Source: JAVBLV01 sp031553195 (GTDB lineage: Bacteria > Bacteroidota > Bacteroidia > Bacteroidales > P3). From it: a stretch of DNA of 64,000 nucleotides. The stretch lies in the NCBI GenBank assembly GCA_031553195.1, contig JAVBLV010000033.1:1-64000 (forward strand). The letters run 5' to 3'. Both the position numbers and the translations under genes were made by a program. Below, piece after piece: positions 16,259 through 24,666 of this stretch (the first letter of the stretch is position 1; each line of letters starts with the position of its first letter). The notes beneath the pieces were generated by a model, which worked only from the letters and a program-made list of their open reading frames with translations, ran no database searches and was not told where the DNA came from.

Positions 16259-16654
16259 ATGAAAAAGATATTTTTATTATCAGCTTTATTTTTGGGAGTT
16301 TCAATGTTTACCTATGCCCAAAAAGAAACAAAAGGACCCAAAATAGCTTTTGAGAGCGTTGTACATGATTATGGGAATGTTGCCAAAAGCGCTAATGGAG
16401 ATTGTATTTTTACTTTCAAAAACGAAGGAAATGAACCTTTGTTATTGTCGTCGGTATCGGCTTCCTGCGGATGCACGACTCCCGATTGGACGAAAGAACC
16501 TATTATGCCGGGGCAAACAGGGGAAATAAAGGTGCATTATAATACAAATCTTGTTGGAAGTTTTAGAAAGACCGTTACGGTTATTTCCAATTCGGTAGAT
16601 AATAATCGTGAAGTTTTGACAATAACAGGCACGGTTGTAGAATCTGCAAACTAA
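16259..16654 (+). CDS. Secreted DUF1573 domain protein (second of tandem pair)
   Basis: 131 residues from ATG 16259 (an ATG at 16250 adds MSY and is possible). It has a signal peptide ending YA-Q and a single DUF1573 domain with FESVVHDYGNVAKSANGDCIF, FKNEGNEPLLLSSVSASCGCT and IMPGQTGEIKVHYNTNLVG. By eye it matches the gene at 15432 along its full length, so the pair arose by tandem duplication. It carries its own -7 box. A hairpin at 16695-16752 (GAGGTTCTCTATATCT with AGATGCAGAGAGCCTC) follows but has no T run. Confidence 0.92.
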   Translation: MKKIFLLSALFLGVSMFTYAQKETKGPKIAFESVVHDYGNVAKSANGDCIFTFKNEGNEPLLLSSVSASCGCTTPDWTKEPIMPGQTGEIKVHYNTNLVGSFRKTVTVISNSVDNNREVLTITGTVVESAN

Positions 16655-16923
16655 AATAGAAAAATTTTGAACGGTTATTAAATGCTTTATTACTGAGGTT
16701 CTCTATATCTTTGATAATTTTGAAAAGATGAATTCCAGATGCAGAGAGCCTCGGAAAAAGTATTGAAGCGGTTGAGGATTAGAGGTTTTTAAATATCTGG
16801 ATTTAAGATAAATAATTAATATATTTTTTATCTGGGAAATGACAAAATTGAGTATCTTCGCTAAAAATTTTAGCGGGGATTTTTTATTTTACAAATCTAT
16901 AAAATACATAAAAACAAAACATT

Positions 16924-18123
16924 ATGCTTACTATATCAAAAAAGGGCAGAGAACTTCCTGCGTCGGCTATTCGCAAATTAATTCCTTTTTCAGAACAAGC
17001 CAAGAGTAAAGGAATTAATATCTATCATTTAAATATTGGCCAACCGGATATCGAAACTCCTATCGGCGCAATGGATGCATTACGTCACAATCAAATAAAA
17101 GTAGTGGAATATAGTCATTCTGCCGGGATCTTATCTTATAGAAAAAAATTGGCGGGGTATTATGCAAAACATAATATCAATGTAACGGAAAATGAAATAT
17201 TAATTACTTGCGGCGGTTCTGAGGCCCTTCAATTTGCGTTTACAGTTTGTTTGGACCCGGGCGATGAGATTCTCACAACCGAACCATATTATACGAATTA
17301 TAATTCGTTTGCAAAACTAAGCGACGTTATTATAAAAACAGTGCCATCTTCTATAGAGACGGGTTTTGCATTGCCTCCTGTTGAGGAATTTGAAAAGGCT
17401 ATTACACCCAAGACAAAAGCGATTATGATATGTAATCCCGGAAATCCAACCGGTTATTTGTATACAAAAAAGGAATTGGAAGAAATAGCAAAAATAGTAA
17501 AAAAACATAATTTATTTCTTTTCTCCGACGAAGTATACCGCGAATTCTGTTATGATGGATACAAGCATTATTCGGTAATGGAATTTCCTGAAATAGAGCA
17601 AAATACTATTCTTCTTGATTCTGTATCAAAACGTTATTCCGCTTGTGGCGCGCGCATAGGCGCATTGGTTACTAAAAATAAAGATGTTTACAATGCCTGT
17701 ATGCGTATGGCTCAGGCCCGTTTATCTCCTCCTACTTTCGGACAGGTTTTTGCAGAAGCGGCTATCGATACTCCTCAGGAATATTTCGATAACGTATTAA
17801 AAGAATATGTTGCAAGACGTAATGTAATTGTTGAAGGAATCAATAAGATACCGGGATGCTTTTGTCCAACGCCCAAAGGCGCTTTTTATACAATAATAAA
17901 CTTACCTATCGACGATTCGGATAAGTTTTGTCAATGGTTGTTGGAAGACTTTAATTATAAGGGCGAAACGGTTATGTTAGCGCCGGCAACCGGATTTTAT
18001 TCCGATCCGGAAAAAGGTAAAAAACAAGCGCGTATTACTTATTGCCTGAATATTGATGCATTGAAACAAGCGTTGGTTTGTTTGGAAGAAGCTTTAAAAG
18101 TTTATCCGGGTAGAACTAACTAA
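16924..18123 (+). CDS. Class I/II PLP-dependent aminotransferase, aspartate aminotransferase type
   Basis: 399 residues. A fold-type I aminotransferase: NIGQPDIETP near the N-terminus, CNPGNPTGYLY (substrate-carboxylate and PLP-binding Asn), FLFSDEVYREFCYDG (PLP-binding Asp and Tyr), and DSVSKRYSACGARIG with the PLP lysine in SVSKRYS. ARITYC near the end carries the Arg that binds the alpha-carboxylate. It is most like the aspartate and broad-specificity group; the exact substrate is unproved. Upstream are a near-consensus TATCTTCG (16853-16860) and a short terminator-like hairpin (CGCTAAAA/TTTTAGCG plus T run, 16859-16890). Confidence 0.92.
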   Translation: MLTISKKGRELPASAIRKLIPFSEQAKSKGINIYHLNIGQPDIETPIGAMDALRHNQIKVVEYSHSAGILSYRKKLAGYYAKHNINVTENEILITCGGSEALQFAFTVCLDPGDEILTTEPYYTNYNSFAKLSDVIIKTVPSSIETGFALPPVEEFEKAITPKTKAIMICNPGNPTGYLYTKKELEEIAKIVKKHNLFLFSDEVYREFCYDGYKHYSVMEFPEIEQNTILLDSVSKRYSACGARIGALVTKNKDVYNACMRMAQARLSPPTFGQVFAEAAIDTPQEYFDNVLKEYVARRNVIVEGINKIPGCFCPTPKGAFYTIINLPIDDSDKFCQWLLEDFNYKGETVMLAPATGFYSDPEKGKKQARITYCLNIDALKQALVCLEEALKVYPGRTN

Positions 18124-18173
18124 TAAATTCTCTTAAAAGAAGATATAACGTAAGTTTTAAAATATATAATCCG

Positions 18174-18220
18174 CAAACTATGTTTCGAAAAGAATTTTCG
18201 AAACATAGTTTGTGTTGTTT
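18174..18220 (+). terminator. Strong intrinsic terminator of the aminotransferase gene
   Basis: A perfect 18-bp stem, CAAACTATGTTTCGAAAA with TTTTCGAAACATAGTTTG, around a 3-nt loop, then TGTTGTTTT. It lies 50 bp after the stop. Confidence 0.85.
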
Positions 18221-18247
18221 TAAGATAAAAGAGGGTATGATTATGGG

Positions 18248-18276
18248 TCAGGGCGTGACTTTAAGTCACGCCCTGA
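18248..18276. repeat. 29-nt dispersed palindrome, copy 1
   Basis: A 13-bp perfect stem, TCAGGGCGTGACT with AGTCACGCCCTGA, around the loop TTA. The same element with paired base changes occurs at 23070-23098 and 49288-49316. The left flank GATTATG and a right-hand TCACAAAA are partly shared between copies. No T run follows on either strand. Confidence 0.85.
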
Positions 18277-18397
18277 ATAGACTGTCACAAAAGGGATCGG
18301 GGAGAACCAAAGAGGGGGAGGGAGATTACTCGCTAACGCTTCGTGAGATCGTTTTGCTAAGTTTAGGGGACTTATAAATTTTAAACATTTAAACTAC

Positions 18398-19513
18398 ATG
18401 AAATTCAAAATAGGGGAAAGGGTTAAATTTTTGAATCAAAGCGGAGGCGGAATAGTTGTTAGAATAATATCGCCTCAAATGTTGAGCATTGCAATAGAAG
18501 ACGGATTTGAAATCCCAATGCTTATTTCAGAAGTATTAAAAATTGAAGATGAGAAAGGAGCTTCTTCATTGTTTCGGGATGATAAGATATTTTCGAGTTC
18601 GGAGAATTTAAATGTCGTACAAAAAAATGCAGAAGACGAAGTACAAAATATTGAATTTGAAAGAATCTCAACAATAATTAGAAAGGGATATGGCGCTTCG
18701 CAAATGAAAGATGGGGTTTATTTGTCCTTTGTTCCACACGAACAACGATGGTTGTTAACGGGCAAACTGGATATTTATCTTTTGAATTATACGGCTAATG
18801 AATTAATTTTTAGTCTTTTTTTGCGGGATGTTCAAACAGAAGACTTTTTAGGACAGGATTATGATGTATTACCTAAATATTCAAAAGTTCTGTTATCGAC
18901 TATTGAAAGAGACGAAATTGTAAAATGGAGTAAGGGAGTTGTTCAAGGATTATTTCATACCAACCATAAACAGCATGTGTTGAATCCTTTGAATACGGAA
19001 TTTAAAATAAAAGAAATGCGGTTTTTGAAAGAAGAAAACTATAAAAATTCGTCTTTCCTCGATGGTAAAGCATTAATTTTATCATTGGCAGATTTGTCGG
19101 AAGTTACATTTCTTGCGGAAAATGTAAAATCTACAGACAAGGAATTAATTGAAGTCCGGCCGGGTAAAGCAAAATTATATACAGATGCCTCCTTTGATAT
19201 GCACATGATCAATTCGAGAATGGCCGAGGTGGATCTACATATCGAAAATCTTTCCGAGAATCCGGAATTGCTGAATCCTTCCGAGATGCTATCAATACAA
19301 GTTAATTATTTTGAAAAATGTCTTGCCTATGCCATTGAGAATAAATTAGAGCAAATTACATTTATTCATGGGGTAGGCGGAGGAAAGCTAAAGGCTGAAA
19401 TCATTGAAATATTGAAACAATATGATGGTCTGCATTGGTTTGACGCTCCTATGTCGAAATATGGAGTAGGCGCCACGCAAGTACTTATCGGGCAAAATAT
19501 CAAAAAATTATAG
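18398..19513 (+). CDS. DUF2027 protein with C-terminal Smr domain
   Basis: 371 residues. The N-terminal 50 or so residues (KIGERVKFLNQSGGGIVVRI) form a small beta-rich domain. DUF2027 follows (about 110-270; LSFVPHEQRWLLTGKLDIYLLNYT). The C-terminal 80 residues are an Smr domain with the conserved VDLHIENL start and FIHGVGGGKLKAEI, the H-G-x-G motif of Smr nucleases from MutS2. It may act on DNA or RNA through Smr; the exact role is unknown. The gene lies 120 bp downstream of palindrome copy 1. Confidence 0.9.
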   Translation: MKFKIGERVKFLNQSGGGIVVRIISPQMLSIAIEDGFEIPMLISEVLKIEDEKGASSLFRDDKIFSSSENLNVVQKNAEDEVQNIEFERISTIIRKGYGASQMKDGVYLSFVPHEQRWLLTGKLDIYLLNYTANELIFSLFLRDVQTEDFLGQDYDVLPKYSKVLLSTIERDEIVKWSKGVVQGLFHTNHKQHVLNPLNTEFKIKEMRFLKEENYKNSSFLDGKALILSLADLSEVTFLAENVKSTDKELIEVRPGKAKLYTDASFDMHMINSRMAEVDLHIENLSENPELLNPSEMLSIQVNYFEKCLAYAIENKLEQITFIHGVGGGKLKAEIIEILKQYDGLHWFDAPMSKYGVGATQVLIGQNIKKL

Positions 19514-19784
19514 CTGGGAAAGAACTGCTATAAAGAAAAAGAAGAAAAGTAAATTTTGAGTGGAAATTCCTTATGTTCATTTGATGCAACGGCATCATTA
19601 AGAGCAGATCTGACATTAAAGGCATAATATTCGCGCCGCCGGCTTTGATTAGAAATTTGCAACAAGCATTTGCTATATGTTTTGCGTAGCTTGCTTGTTG
19701 CTTTCCTCAATATGTTTAAGAATCCAAAGAACCCCTGTTTATTTTATCGGTAAAAAAACAGAAAATAAAATCTACGACGTATTT

Positions 19785-20789
19785 TTATTTGATCCCAATA
19801 AAATTCACCAAAAGATAAATCAACGAGGCTAACAATGCGCTAACGGGAATAGTTAATACCCACGCCCATAATAAATTGATAGTAACTCCCCAACGAACGG
19901 CGGAGAGTCGTTTTACAGCTCCCACGCCCATAATTGCTCCCGTAATAGTATGAGTTGTACTTACCGGGATTTTTAATATTTCCGTCAAAAATAATGTCAG
20001 AGCGCCTGCCGTTTCTGCGCATACGCCTTCTAAAGGAGTAACTTTTGTGATTTTCGATCCCATAGTTTTTACGATTCGCCAACCTCCCATCATGGTTCCC
20101 AGACCAATAGCGCCGAAACACGTCAAAGGCACCCAATCCGGCATTGTTTGTACCGATTCTATTTGTCCTACGGCAATCATGGCAGTAGCTATGATTCCCA
20201 TTACTTTCTGAGAATCGTTCATGCCATGTCCGAGGCTAAAAAGTCCCGAAGACACCAATTGCAATTTTTTAAAAGCATTTTCCGCTTTATTTGCATTTAC
20301 CTTTTTAAAAAGCCATAAAACAATAATTGTAATAATGGAAGACATAACCATTCCAATAAGCGGCGCCAAAATTATGAATGCCGCAATTTTCATAATAACT
20401 CCTACATGGATCGACTGGAAACCTGCACCGCAAATGGCCGCTCCGGCAAAACCGCCTATAAGAGTATGCGAAGAAGAGGAGGGAATTCCTAAACGCCATG
20501 TAAGCAAATTCCATGAAATGGCCGCTATCAAACCAGAAAGTATAATGGGCAAGGTAATAAACTGTTCCAGCACTACTTTCGAAACCGTGTTGGCAATACC
20601 AAATTCGCCAATTATATACTTAGCGACAAAAAATGCAATAAAATTAAATCCTGCCGCCCAAAGCACAGCCTGAAAAGGAGTTAAAACGCGTGTAGAAACA
20701 ATTGTAGCAATAGAATTTGCCGCGTCGTGAAATCCATTTATAAAATCGAATATAACGGCTAAAATAATAACTATAATCAATAATGTCAT
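19785..20789 (-). CDS. pit: PiT family inorganic phosphate transporter
   Basis: 334 residues, about ten transmembrane helices. The duplicated PiT signatures are visible: INGFHDAANSIATIVSTRVLTP (19-40) and, in the second half, SLGHGMNDSQKVMGIIA; the GPE-like segments are IPSSSSHTLIGG and IPVSTTHTITGAIMG. It imports phosphate with protons or sodium across the inner membrane. The gene for a DUF47/PhoU-like partner lies 105 bp upstream on the same strand, the usual pairing. A minus-strand -7 box, TAGTTTTG, lies 24 bp before the start. Confidence 0.95.
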   Translation of the reverse strand: MTLLIIVIILAVIFDFINGFHDAANSIATIVSTRVLTPFQAVLWAAGFNFIAFFVAKYIIGEFGIANTVSKVVLEQFITLPIILSGLIAAISWNLLTWRLGIPSSSSHTLIGGFAGAAICGAGFQSIHVGVIMKIAAFIILAPLIGMVMSSIITIIVLWLFKKVNANKAENAFKKLQLVSSGLFSLGHGMNDSQKVMGIIATAMIAVGQIESVQTMPDWVPLTCFGAIGLGTMMGGWRIVKTMGSKITKVTPLEGVCAETAGALTLFLTEILKIPVSTTHTITGAIMGVGAVKRLSAVRWGVTINLLWAWVLTIPVSALLASLIYLLVNFIGIK

Positions 20790-20812
20790 AACAAATAGTG
20801 AATTTCTTTTTA

Positions 20813-20820
20813 CAAAACTA
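20813..20820 (-). promoter_or_regulatory. Putative -7 box (TAGTTTTG) for pit
   Basis: Minus-strand TAGTTTTG fits TAnnTTTG, 24 bp upstream of pit, in the gap after the DUF47 gene. Confidence 0.45.
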
Positions 20821-20894
20821 TAAACAACGGTATCCTTTACAAAACTTCGTTCGACAAGACGTCGCTTTATTTTTTAAAGTTTTCCTCCGGAAAA

Positions 20895-21545
20895 TTATGC
20901 ATATTTTACGATTATAGTTTTTAGAATTTTTCCAGTCGAATTCATTTTGTTTATGGATTTTTCCAATTCTTGAATAATCTCTTTTAATTTAATGAGTTCT
21001 ACTGCATTTTTCTCACATTCGAAAAGAGTCATGATCCCTTTCTCGTATATATCGTCGGCCTCTTCTTCTAATCTTTTGATCTCCTTGCAGTTTATTTTCA
21101 ACTGATGGTCTGTTCTTTTTACTCTCGGAAGTTCTAAAATGGCGCAACCGGTTTCTTTGGCTGCTTTGTTGCAAATTTCCGATAAACGGATTGTACATTC
21201 CGGTAATTCTTTTGGCGAGTAAAGCAATACTTTATCCGCCGAGCGATGAACGGCATCCAGGGCATCGTCTAATGCGTCGGCAAGCGCTCCAATGTCTTCG
21301 CGATCGAAAGGCGTAATAAAAGTTTCGTTAAGCGCTTTGAAAATAGATTCTGTAATTTTATCCCCTTTAGTTTCTTTGGTCTTGATCAAACGACAAATTT
21401 CTTTTCTTTCCATGTCATCCCGTTTCAAAAAAAGTTCTTGCAACAATTCGGATGCTTCTTCTAATTCACGGGCTGATTCTGCTAATAGGGGTAGAAATTT
21501 AGCGTCTTTCGGGACAAAAAAGTTTAAAAGATTATTTATTCTCAT
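20895..21545 (-). CDS. DUF47 PhoU-like protein (phosphate transport regulator)
   Basis: 216 residues, all helical by appearance, with PhoU-like features: acidic and basic helices ELEEASELLQELFLKRD, the metal-site-like FDREDIGALADALDDALD, and KRLEEEADDIYEKG. DUF47 proteins are encoded next to PiT transporters in many bacteria and are thought to control or assist them. Gene order here (DUF47 then pit, same strand) fits that. It is preceded by a strong terminator at 21552-21601, so the pair forms its own unit. Confidence 0.93.
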   Translation of the reverse strand: MRINNLLNFFVPKDAKFLPLLAESARELEEASELLQELFLKRDDMERKEICRLIKTKETKGDKITESIFKALNETFITPFDREDIGALADALDDALDAVHRSADKVLLYSPKELPECTIRLSEICNKAAKETGCAILELPRVKRTDHQLKINCKEIKRLEEEADDIYEKGIMTLFECEKNAVELIKLKEIIQELEKSINKMNSTGKILKTIIVKYA

Positions 21546-21551
21546 TTTACG

Positions 21552-21601
21552 AAAAAAATAAAAGGCTGTTTAAATGTATTTGCAGATATTTGAACAGCCT
21601 T
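21552..21601 (-). terminator. Terminator of the unknown membrane protein gene
   Basis: AAGGCTGTTTAAAT pairs with ATTTGAACAGCCTT (one G-T), followed on the minus strand by TTTTATTTTTTTC. It lies between the 21617-22276 gene and the DUF47 gene. Confidence 0.85.
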
Positions 21602-21616
21602 ATGATTCATAATGTA

Positions 21617-22276
21617 TTAAGTTTTATTTTCACAAAGTTTCAGATAGTCTGAAAGCAATTTAGCTTCTGCATTTGAAAAATATTTCACTTGACTGATTGA
21701 CTGATATTTATGCGGTATATATTCTGATAACTGCACGGCGGCAAATTCCTTATCGTCAGACATTAAAACATCCATCTTCGAATTTCCGTCAGGAGCAAAA
21801 TATACAGGTTTTGCAGAAGGGAAACTCTTTTCCAAGAGGATTTTAGAAATTTCATTAATTTGCTCTTTATTGAAAAAATAAGAACTTTTACGAACAACGC
21901 TTCCGGTGGCGCCATATACATTGTGTTTTCTTTTCCCGAAAAATAAAAAAGAGCCGGCCAAAATTAGAATTGGTCCGGAAACCATTAGCATGGAACTTAT
22001 TGCGCCTATTGTATTTTCATGCAAAGAAAAACTAATCAATGTAAAAATACCAGCCAATAAAAGGGCTGCCGATAAAAAAACTATTTTATTATTTGTCTTT
22101 TCAATAATTTGAGGATGTGGAATATCAAACATATTCCTATTAATAACCTGAGAATCCATTTCTTTAAATTTAAAAATTAAACATCTCGCCCTGCCGAGAA
22201 CTATTGTATCATTTTTAATAGTTTCCGGAAGGCATAAAATAACTTCAATTATGCGATAAATGGATTCAATATTCAT
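21617..22276 (-). CDS. Unknown protein with two central membrane helices
   Basis: 219 residues; I do not recognise it. The N-terminal 65 or so residues are soluble (MNIESIYRIIEVILCLPET). Two hydrophobic helices follow at about 68-85 and 95-115 (IVFLSAALLLAGIFTLISF; AISSMLMVSGPILILAGSFLFF), then a cytosolic or periplasmic C-terminal domain of about 100 residues. That domain includes NKEQINEISKILLE, MDVLMSDDKEFAAVQLSEYIPH and YFSNAEAKLLSDYL. The start overlaps the stop of the upstream gene by 4 bp, implying translational coupling. A terminator follows. No enzymatic motif is seen. Confidence 0.65.
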   Translation of the reverse strand: MNIESIYRIIEVILCLPETIKNDTIVLGRARCLIFKFKEMDSQVINRNMFDIPHPQIIEKTNNKIVFLSAALLLAGIFTLISFSLHENTIGAISSMLMVSGPILILAGSFLFFGKRKHNVYGATGSVVRKSSYFFNKEQINEISKILLEKSFPSAKPVYFAPDGNSKMDVLMSDDKEFAAVQLSEYIPHKYQSISQVKYFSNAEAKLLSDYLKLCENKT

Positions 22277-22680
22277 ACTATTATTTTACGTAAATTAAAT
22301 ACGTAGTGCTGTACCGAATACGAACAAAACGGATATGTTTTAAATGCTAACCTTTTCAGTAAAATGGTTGATAATGATTTTTTGTGGATAGAATAACAAG
22401 CTAGCAATGTTTTAATAAAAAATGAGGAGGAAGCGTTAACATAAGAAATTTTCCGCTGTAACCGCAAACTTGTAAAACTCCACACAGAATAACTGTAAGA
22501 TTGGGTTATTTCAACATCCGAAAATGGTTCTTGAACAGAAACATCAATCGATGATGATAATATCATCTTTTCGGAAGAAGGAATATTGTTCGAGTTATCA
22601 TGTGCAAATAACTTTTGTCGACTATTGCCAGTCAACAAAATCAAAATAATGATTATTAAAACATTTCTAATTATTCGCAC
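22273..22680 (-). CDS. Unknown small exported protein
   Basis: 135 residues; not recognised. It starts MRIIRNVLIIIILILLTGNS, a signal peptide or membrane anchor, followed by a Ser/Asn-rich segment and a basic C-terminal part rich in Ser, Phe and Tyr. The composition gives little sign of a known domain. The 4-bp overlap with the downstream two-helix membrane gene and the signal-like N-terminus are the main arguments that it is real. Confidence 0.5.
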   Translation of the reverse strand: MRIIRNVLIIIILILLTGNSRQKLFAHDNSNNIPSSEKMILSSSIDVSVQEPFSDVEITQSYSYSVWSFTSLRLQRKISYVNASSSFFIKTLLACYSIHKKSLSTILLKRLAFKTYPFCSYSVQHYVFNLRKIIV

Positions 22681-23117
22681 AATGCCCCCGGATTTTGTAA
22701 AAGATGTCTTTTAAATTCAGTCCCCCTTTGTAAGTTTGTAAATCAAAAGAACTGTCTGATTGGTCATTTTTACATTTCTCAAACCGTGCAAAATTACAAT
22801 TATTATTTGGATTTGATCATTCTAATGAGAAGGTTCTTGATAAGTTTTCTTCGGATTTTGATTTATTCCCTTTTGCAATAGTCTGTGAATAAGTCTAGAA
22901 TATGATTTTTATAAAATATTGCCATCCAAAAGGACAAATAAACTTTTTAATTCGTTTTATGGAATGATTCTATGATTTCCAAATTTCCTGAATTTTGATT
23001 ATAAATCGATGTCTCAGAATAATAAAATACCGAATAACAATATATAACGTTTATTATTTAATAGTCTCGTCAGGGCATGACTCTAAGTCATGCCCTGACT
23101 TGTAATCACAAAAAAAC
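22681..23117. other. AT-rich gene-free stretch containing palindrome copy 2
   Basis: No coding frame above noise. The only structures are the 29-nt palindrome at 23070-23098 and the gcvT terminator just beyond. The region next to 22681 should hold the promoter of the two unknown genes, but no clear TAnnTTTG was picked out. Confidence 0.4.
23070..23098. repeat. 29-nt dispersed palindrome, copy 2
   Basis: A 13-bp perfect stem, TCAGGGCATGACT with AGTCATGCCCTGA, around the loop CTA. Relative to copy 1, one G-C pair has become A-T on both arms. It lies 20 bp beyond the gcvT terminator and is followed by a partly shared ATCACAAAA. Confidence 0.85.
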
Positions 23118-23150
23118 ATAGGATAGAATTTTTGACAAACTCTATCCTAT
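23118..23150 (-). terminator. Terminator of gcvT
   Basis: ATAGGATAGA (23118-23127) pairs perfectly with TCTATCCTAT (23141-23150). On the minus strand it is followed by GTTTTTTT. It lies 26 bp after the gcvT stop. Confidence 0.85.
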
Positions 23151-23175
23151 TATAAATCAATCGTTTTTAGATTTT

Positions 23176-24282
23176 TTATCCCTTATAAAAGGGCATTTTT
23201 ACCACAACGGATTTAAGTAGTTTGTCGCGAACTTTAATGAATATTTCCGTATCCGGTTTCGTAAATTCCGTCTTAATCAAAGCTGTGCCGATAGCCTTGT
23301 TTAACGACGGAGACTGTGTTCCGGAACAAACGCTTCCGATTATATTCCCGTCTGCGTCGCATACTTCATATCCTTGACGAGGAATTCCCTTGTCAACCAA
23401 TTCAAATCCGCAAACTTTCCTTTTTACCCCATTCTTTTTTTGTTCTTCTAAAAAAGCGCGGTCTATAAAATTTTTATTGTCTACAAATTTCGTAATCCAG
23501 CCCAATCCGGCTTCGATAGGCGATATTTCTTCGGTAATCTCATGCCCATACAAACAGAAACCCATCTCTAAACGTAAAGTATCCCTGCAACCTAAACCGG
23601 CAGGCTTTATGCCGAATTCGGCGCCTGCTTCAAACACGGCGTTCCATATTTGAATTGCATGTTTTTTAGGAATATAAATTTCGCAACCGCCAGCTCCAGT
23701 ATAACCGGTAATAGAGAATAAAACATTCTCTACGCCTGCAAAAGTCAAGAATGTAAAAGTGTAGTATTCCATACCTTCAATAGGCGTGGAAGTCAGTTTT
23801 TGCATAGCTTTTAAAGCCAATGGCCCCTGAACGGCTAATTGCGCCCATTCTTCCGATTCGTTAATAAAATCGACGCCCTGCTTTAATCCCATTTCTTCGG
23901 CGATTTTGCTCATCCAAGCCCAATCTTTATCAATATTGGCCGCATTGGGAACCATAAAATATTCTTCTTCCGAAATTCGATAAAGAAGCATGTCGTCCAC
24001 GATACCTCCTTTGCCGTTAGGCAAACATGTGTATTGAACTTTTCCGTCAGTTAAAGCAGCCGCATTGTTAGAAGTAACGCGTTGCAAAAAGTTGAGCGCA
24101 TTTGGCCCTTTTGCTCTGAATTCGCCCATATGCGAGACGTCAAAAACGCCTATCCCTTTTCTAACGTTAAGGTGTTCGGCAACCAATCCTTCATATTGTA
24201 TGGGCATATTATACCCTGCAAACGGAGCCATTTTTGCTCCCAAATCGATATGGATTTGCGTAAAAGGAGTTTCTTTTATCAT
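23176..24282 (-). CDS. gcvT: Aminomethyltransferase (glycine cleavage system T protein)
   Basis: 368 residues from the ATG at 24282; an in-frame TTG at 24315 adds 11 residues but is unlikely. It transfers the methylene group from aminomethyl-H-protein to tetrahydrofolate and releases ammonia. The N-terminal family motif MAPFAGYNMPIQYEG and GVFDVSHMGEF are clear, followed by ITGYTGAGGCEIY and the GLGCRDTLRLEMGFCLYGHE folate-binding region. It is a single gene; gcvH and gcvP are not in the window. A -7 box, TACTTTTG, lies 64 bp upstream. Confidence 0.96.
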   Translation of the reverse strand: MIKETPFTQIHIDLGAKMAPFAGYNMPIQYEGLVAEHLNVRKGIGVFDVSHMGEFRAKGPNALNFLQRVTSNNAAALTDGKVQYTCLPNGKGGIVDDMLLYRISEEEYFMVPNAANIDKDWAWMSKIAEEMGLKQGVDFINESEEWAQLAVQGPLALKAMQKLTSTPIEGMEYYTFTFLTFAGVENVLFSITGYTGAGGCEIYIPKKHAIQIWNAVFEAGAEFGIKPAGLGCRDTLRLEMGFCLYGHEITEEISPIEAGLGWITKFVDNKNFIDRAFLEEQKKNGVKRKVCGFELVDKGIPRQGYEVCDADGNIIGSVCSGTQSPSLNKAIGTALIKTEFTKPDTEIFIKVRDKLLKSVVVKMPFYKG

Positions 24283-24345
24283 ATAATTTGATTTTGATTG
24301 TTGTACATCGACCAAATTCTTTATTTATTAAACTAAAGATATTTA

Positions 24346-24353
24346 CAAAAGTA
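24346..24353 (-). promoter_or_regulatory. Putative -7 box (TACTTTTG) for gcvT
   Basis: Minus-strand TACTTTTG fits TAnnTTTG, 64 bp upstream of the preferred ATG. Confidence 0.5.
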
Positions 24354-24595
24354 CAAAAAATAGGATAGATTTCCTGCATTTAATGTTTTCCAAAAAGATT
24401 AATCAGTGTTCGGCAAGATTTTGAAAAGAGTTTTCAGTTGCCCATTCATTGCAGTACAAAGCAGCTCTCTCTCTTTGCCAAGCGATATATTATTATTCAA
24501 GGGAAAACATTGGATATGACGATTTCTTGAACAACTGCTAAAATCCTTTTAAATATTAGACGTATGCATTATTTTTTTTATCAGAAATGTTTGAG

Positions 24596-24603
24596 TACAT
24601 TTG
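24596..24603 (+). promoter_or_regulatory. Putative -7 box (TACATTTG) for sdhCAB
   Basis: TACATTTG fits TAnnTTTG, 63 bp upstream of sdhC. No clear -33 box is seen. Confidence 0.55.
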
Positions 24604-24666
24604 CAACTTCTATGAAAATAAAGGAAGCATTTAGCAATTTGAAAACAAAACAAATAAAGGAAAACT

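Noticed and set aside
16695..16752. Hairpin after the second DUF1573 gene as an intrinsic terminator
   Set aside because: The stem has several mismatches and is followed by GGAAAAAG, not a T run; recorded only in the gene entry.
18180..18377. A 65-codon plus-strand open frame after the aminotransferase gene
   Set aside because: It starts inside the terminator stem and runs through the 29-nt palindrome; no protein-like composition.
19528..19710. A 60-codon minus-strand open frame between the DUF2027-Smr gene and pit
   Set aside because: No recognisable domain, and the opposite strand looks equally open in pieces; it could be a gene relic, but nothing supports a function.
20221..20673. A 150-codon open frame antisense to pit
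   Set aside because: It mirrors the codon pattern of the clear PiT transporter gene on the other strand and has no independent start signals.
24283..24315. TTG start 11 codons upstream for gcvT
   Set aside because: The family begins close to the MIKETPFTQIH sequence at 24282; the extra residues look non-native.
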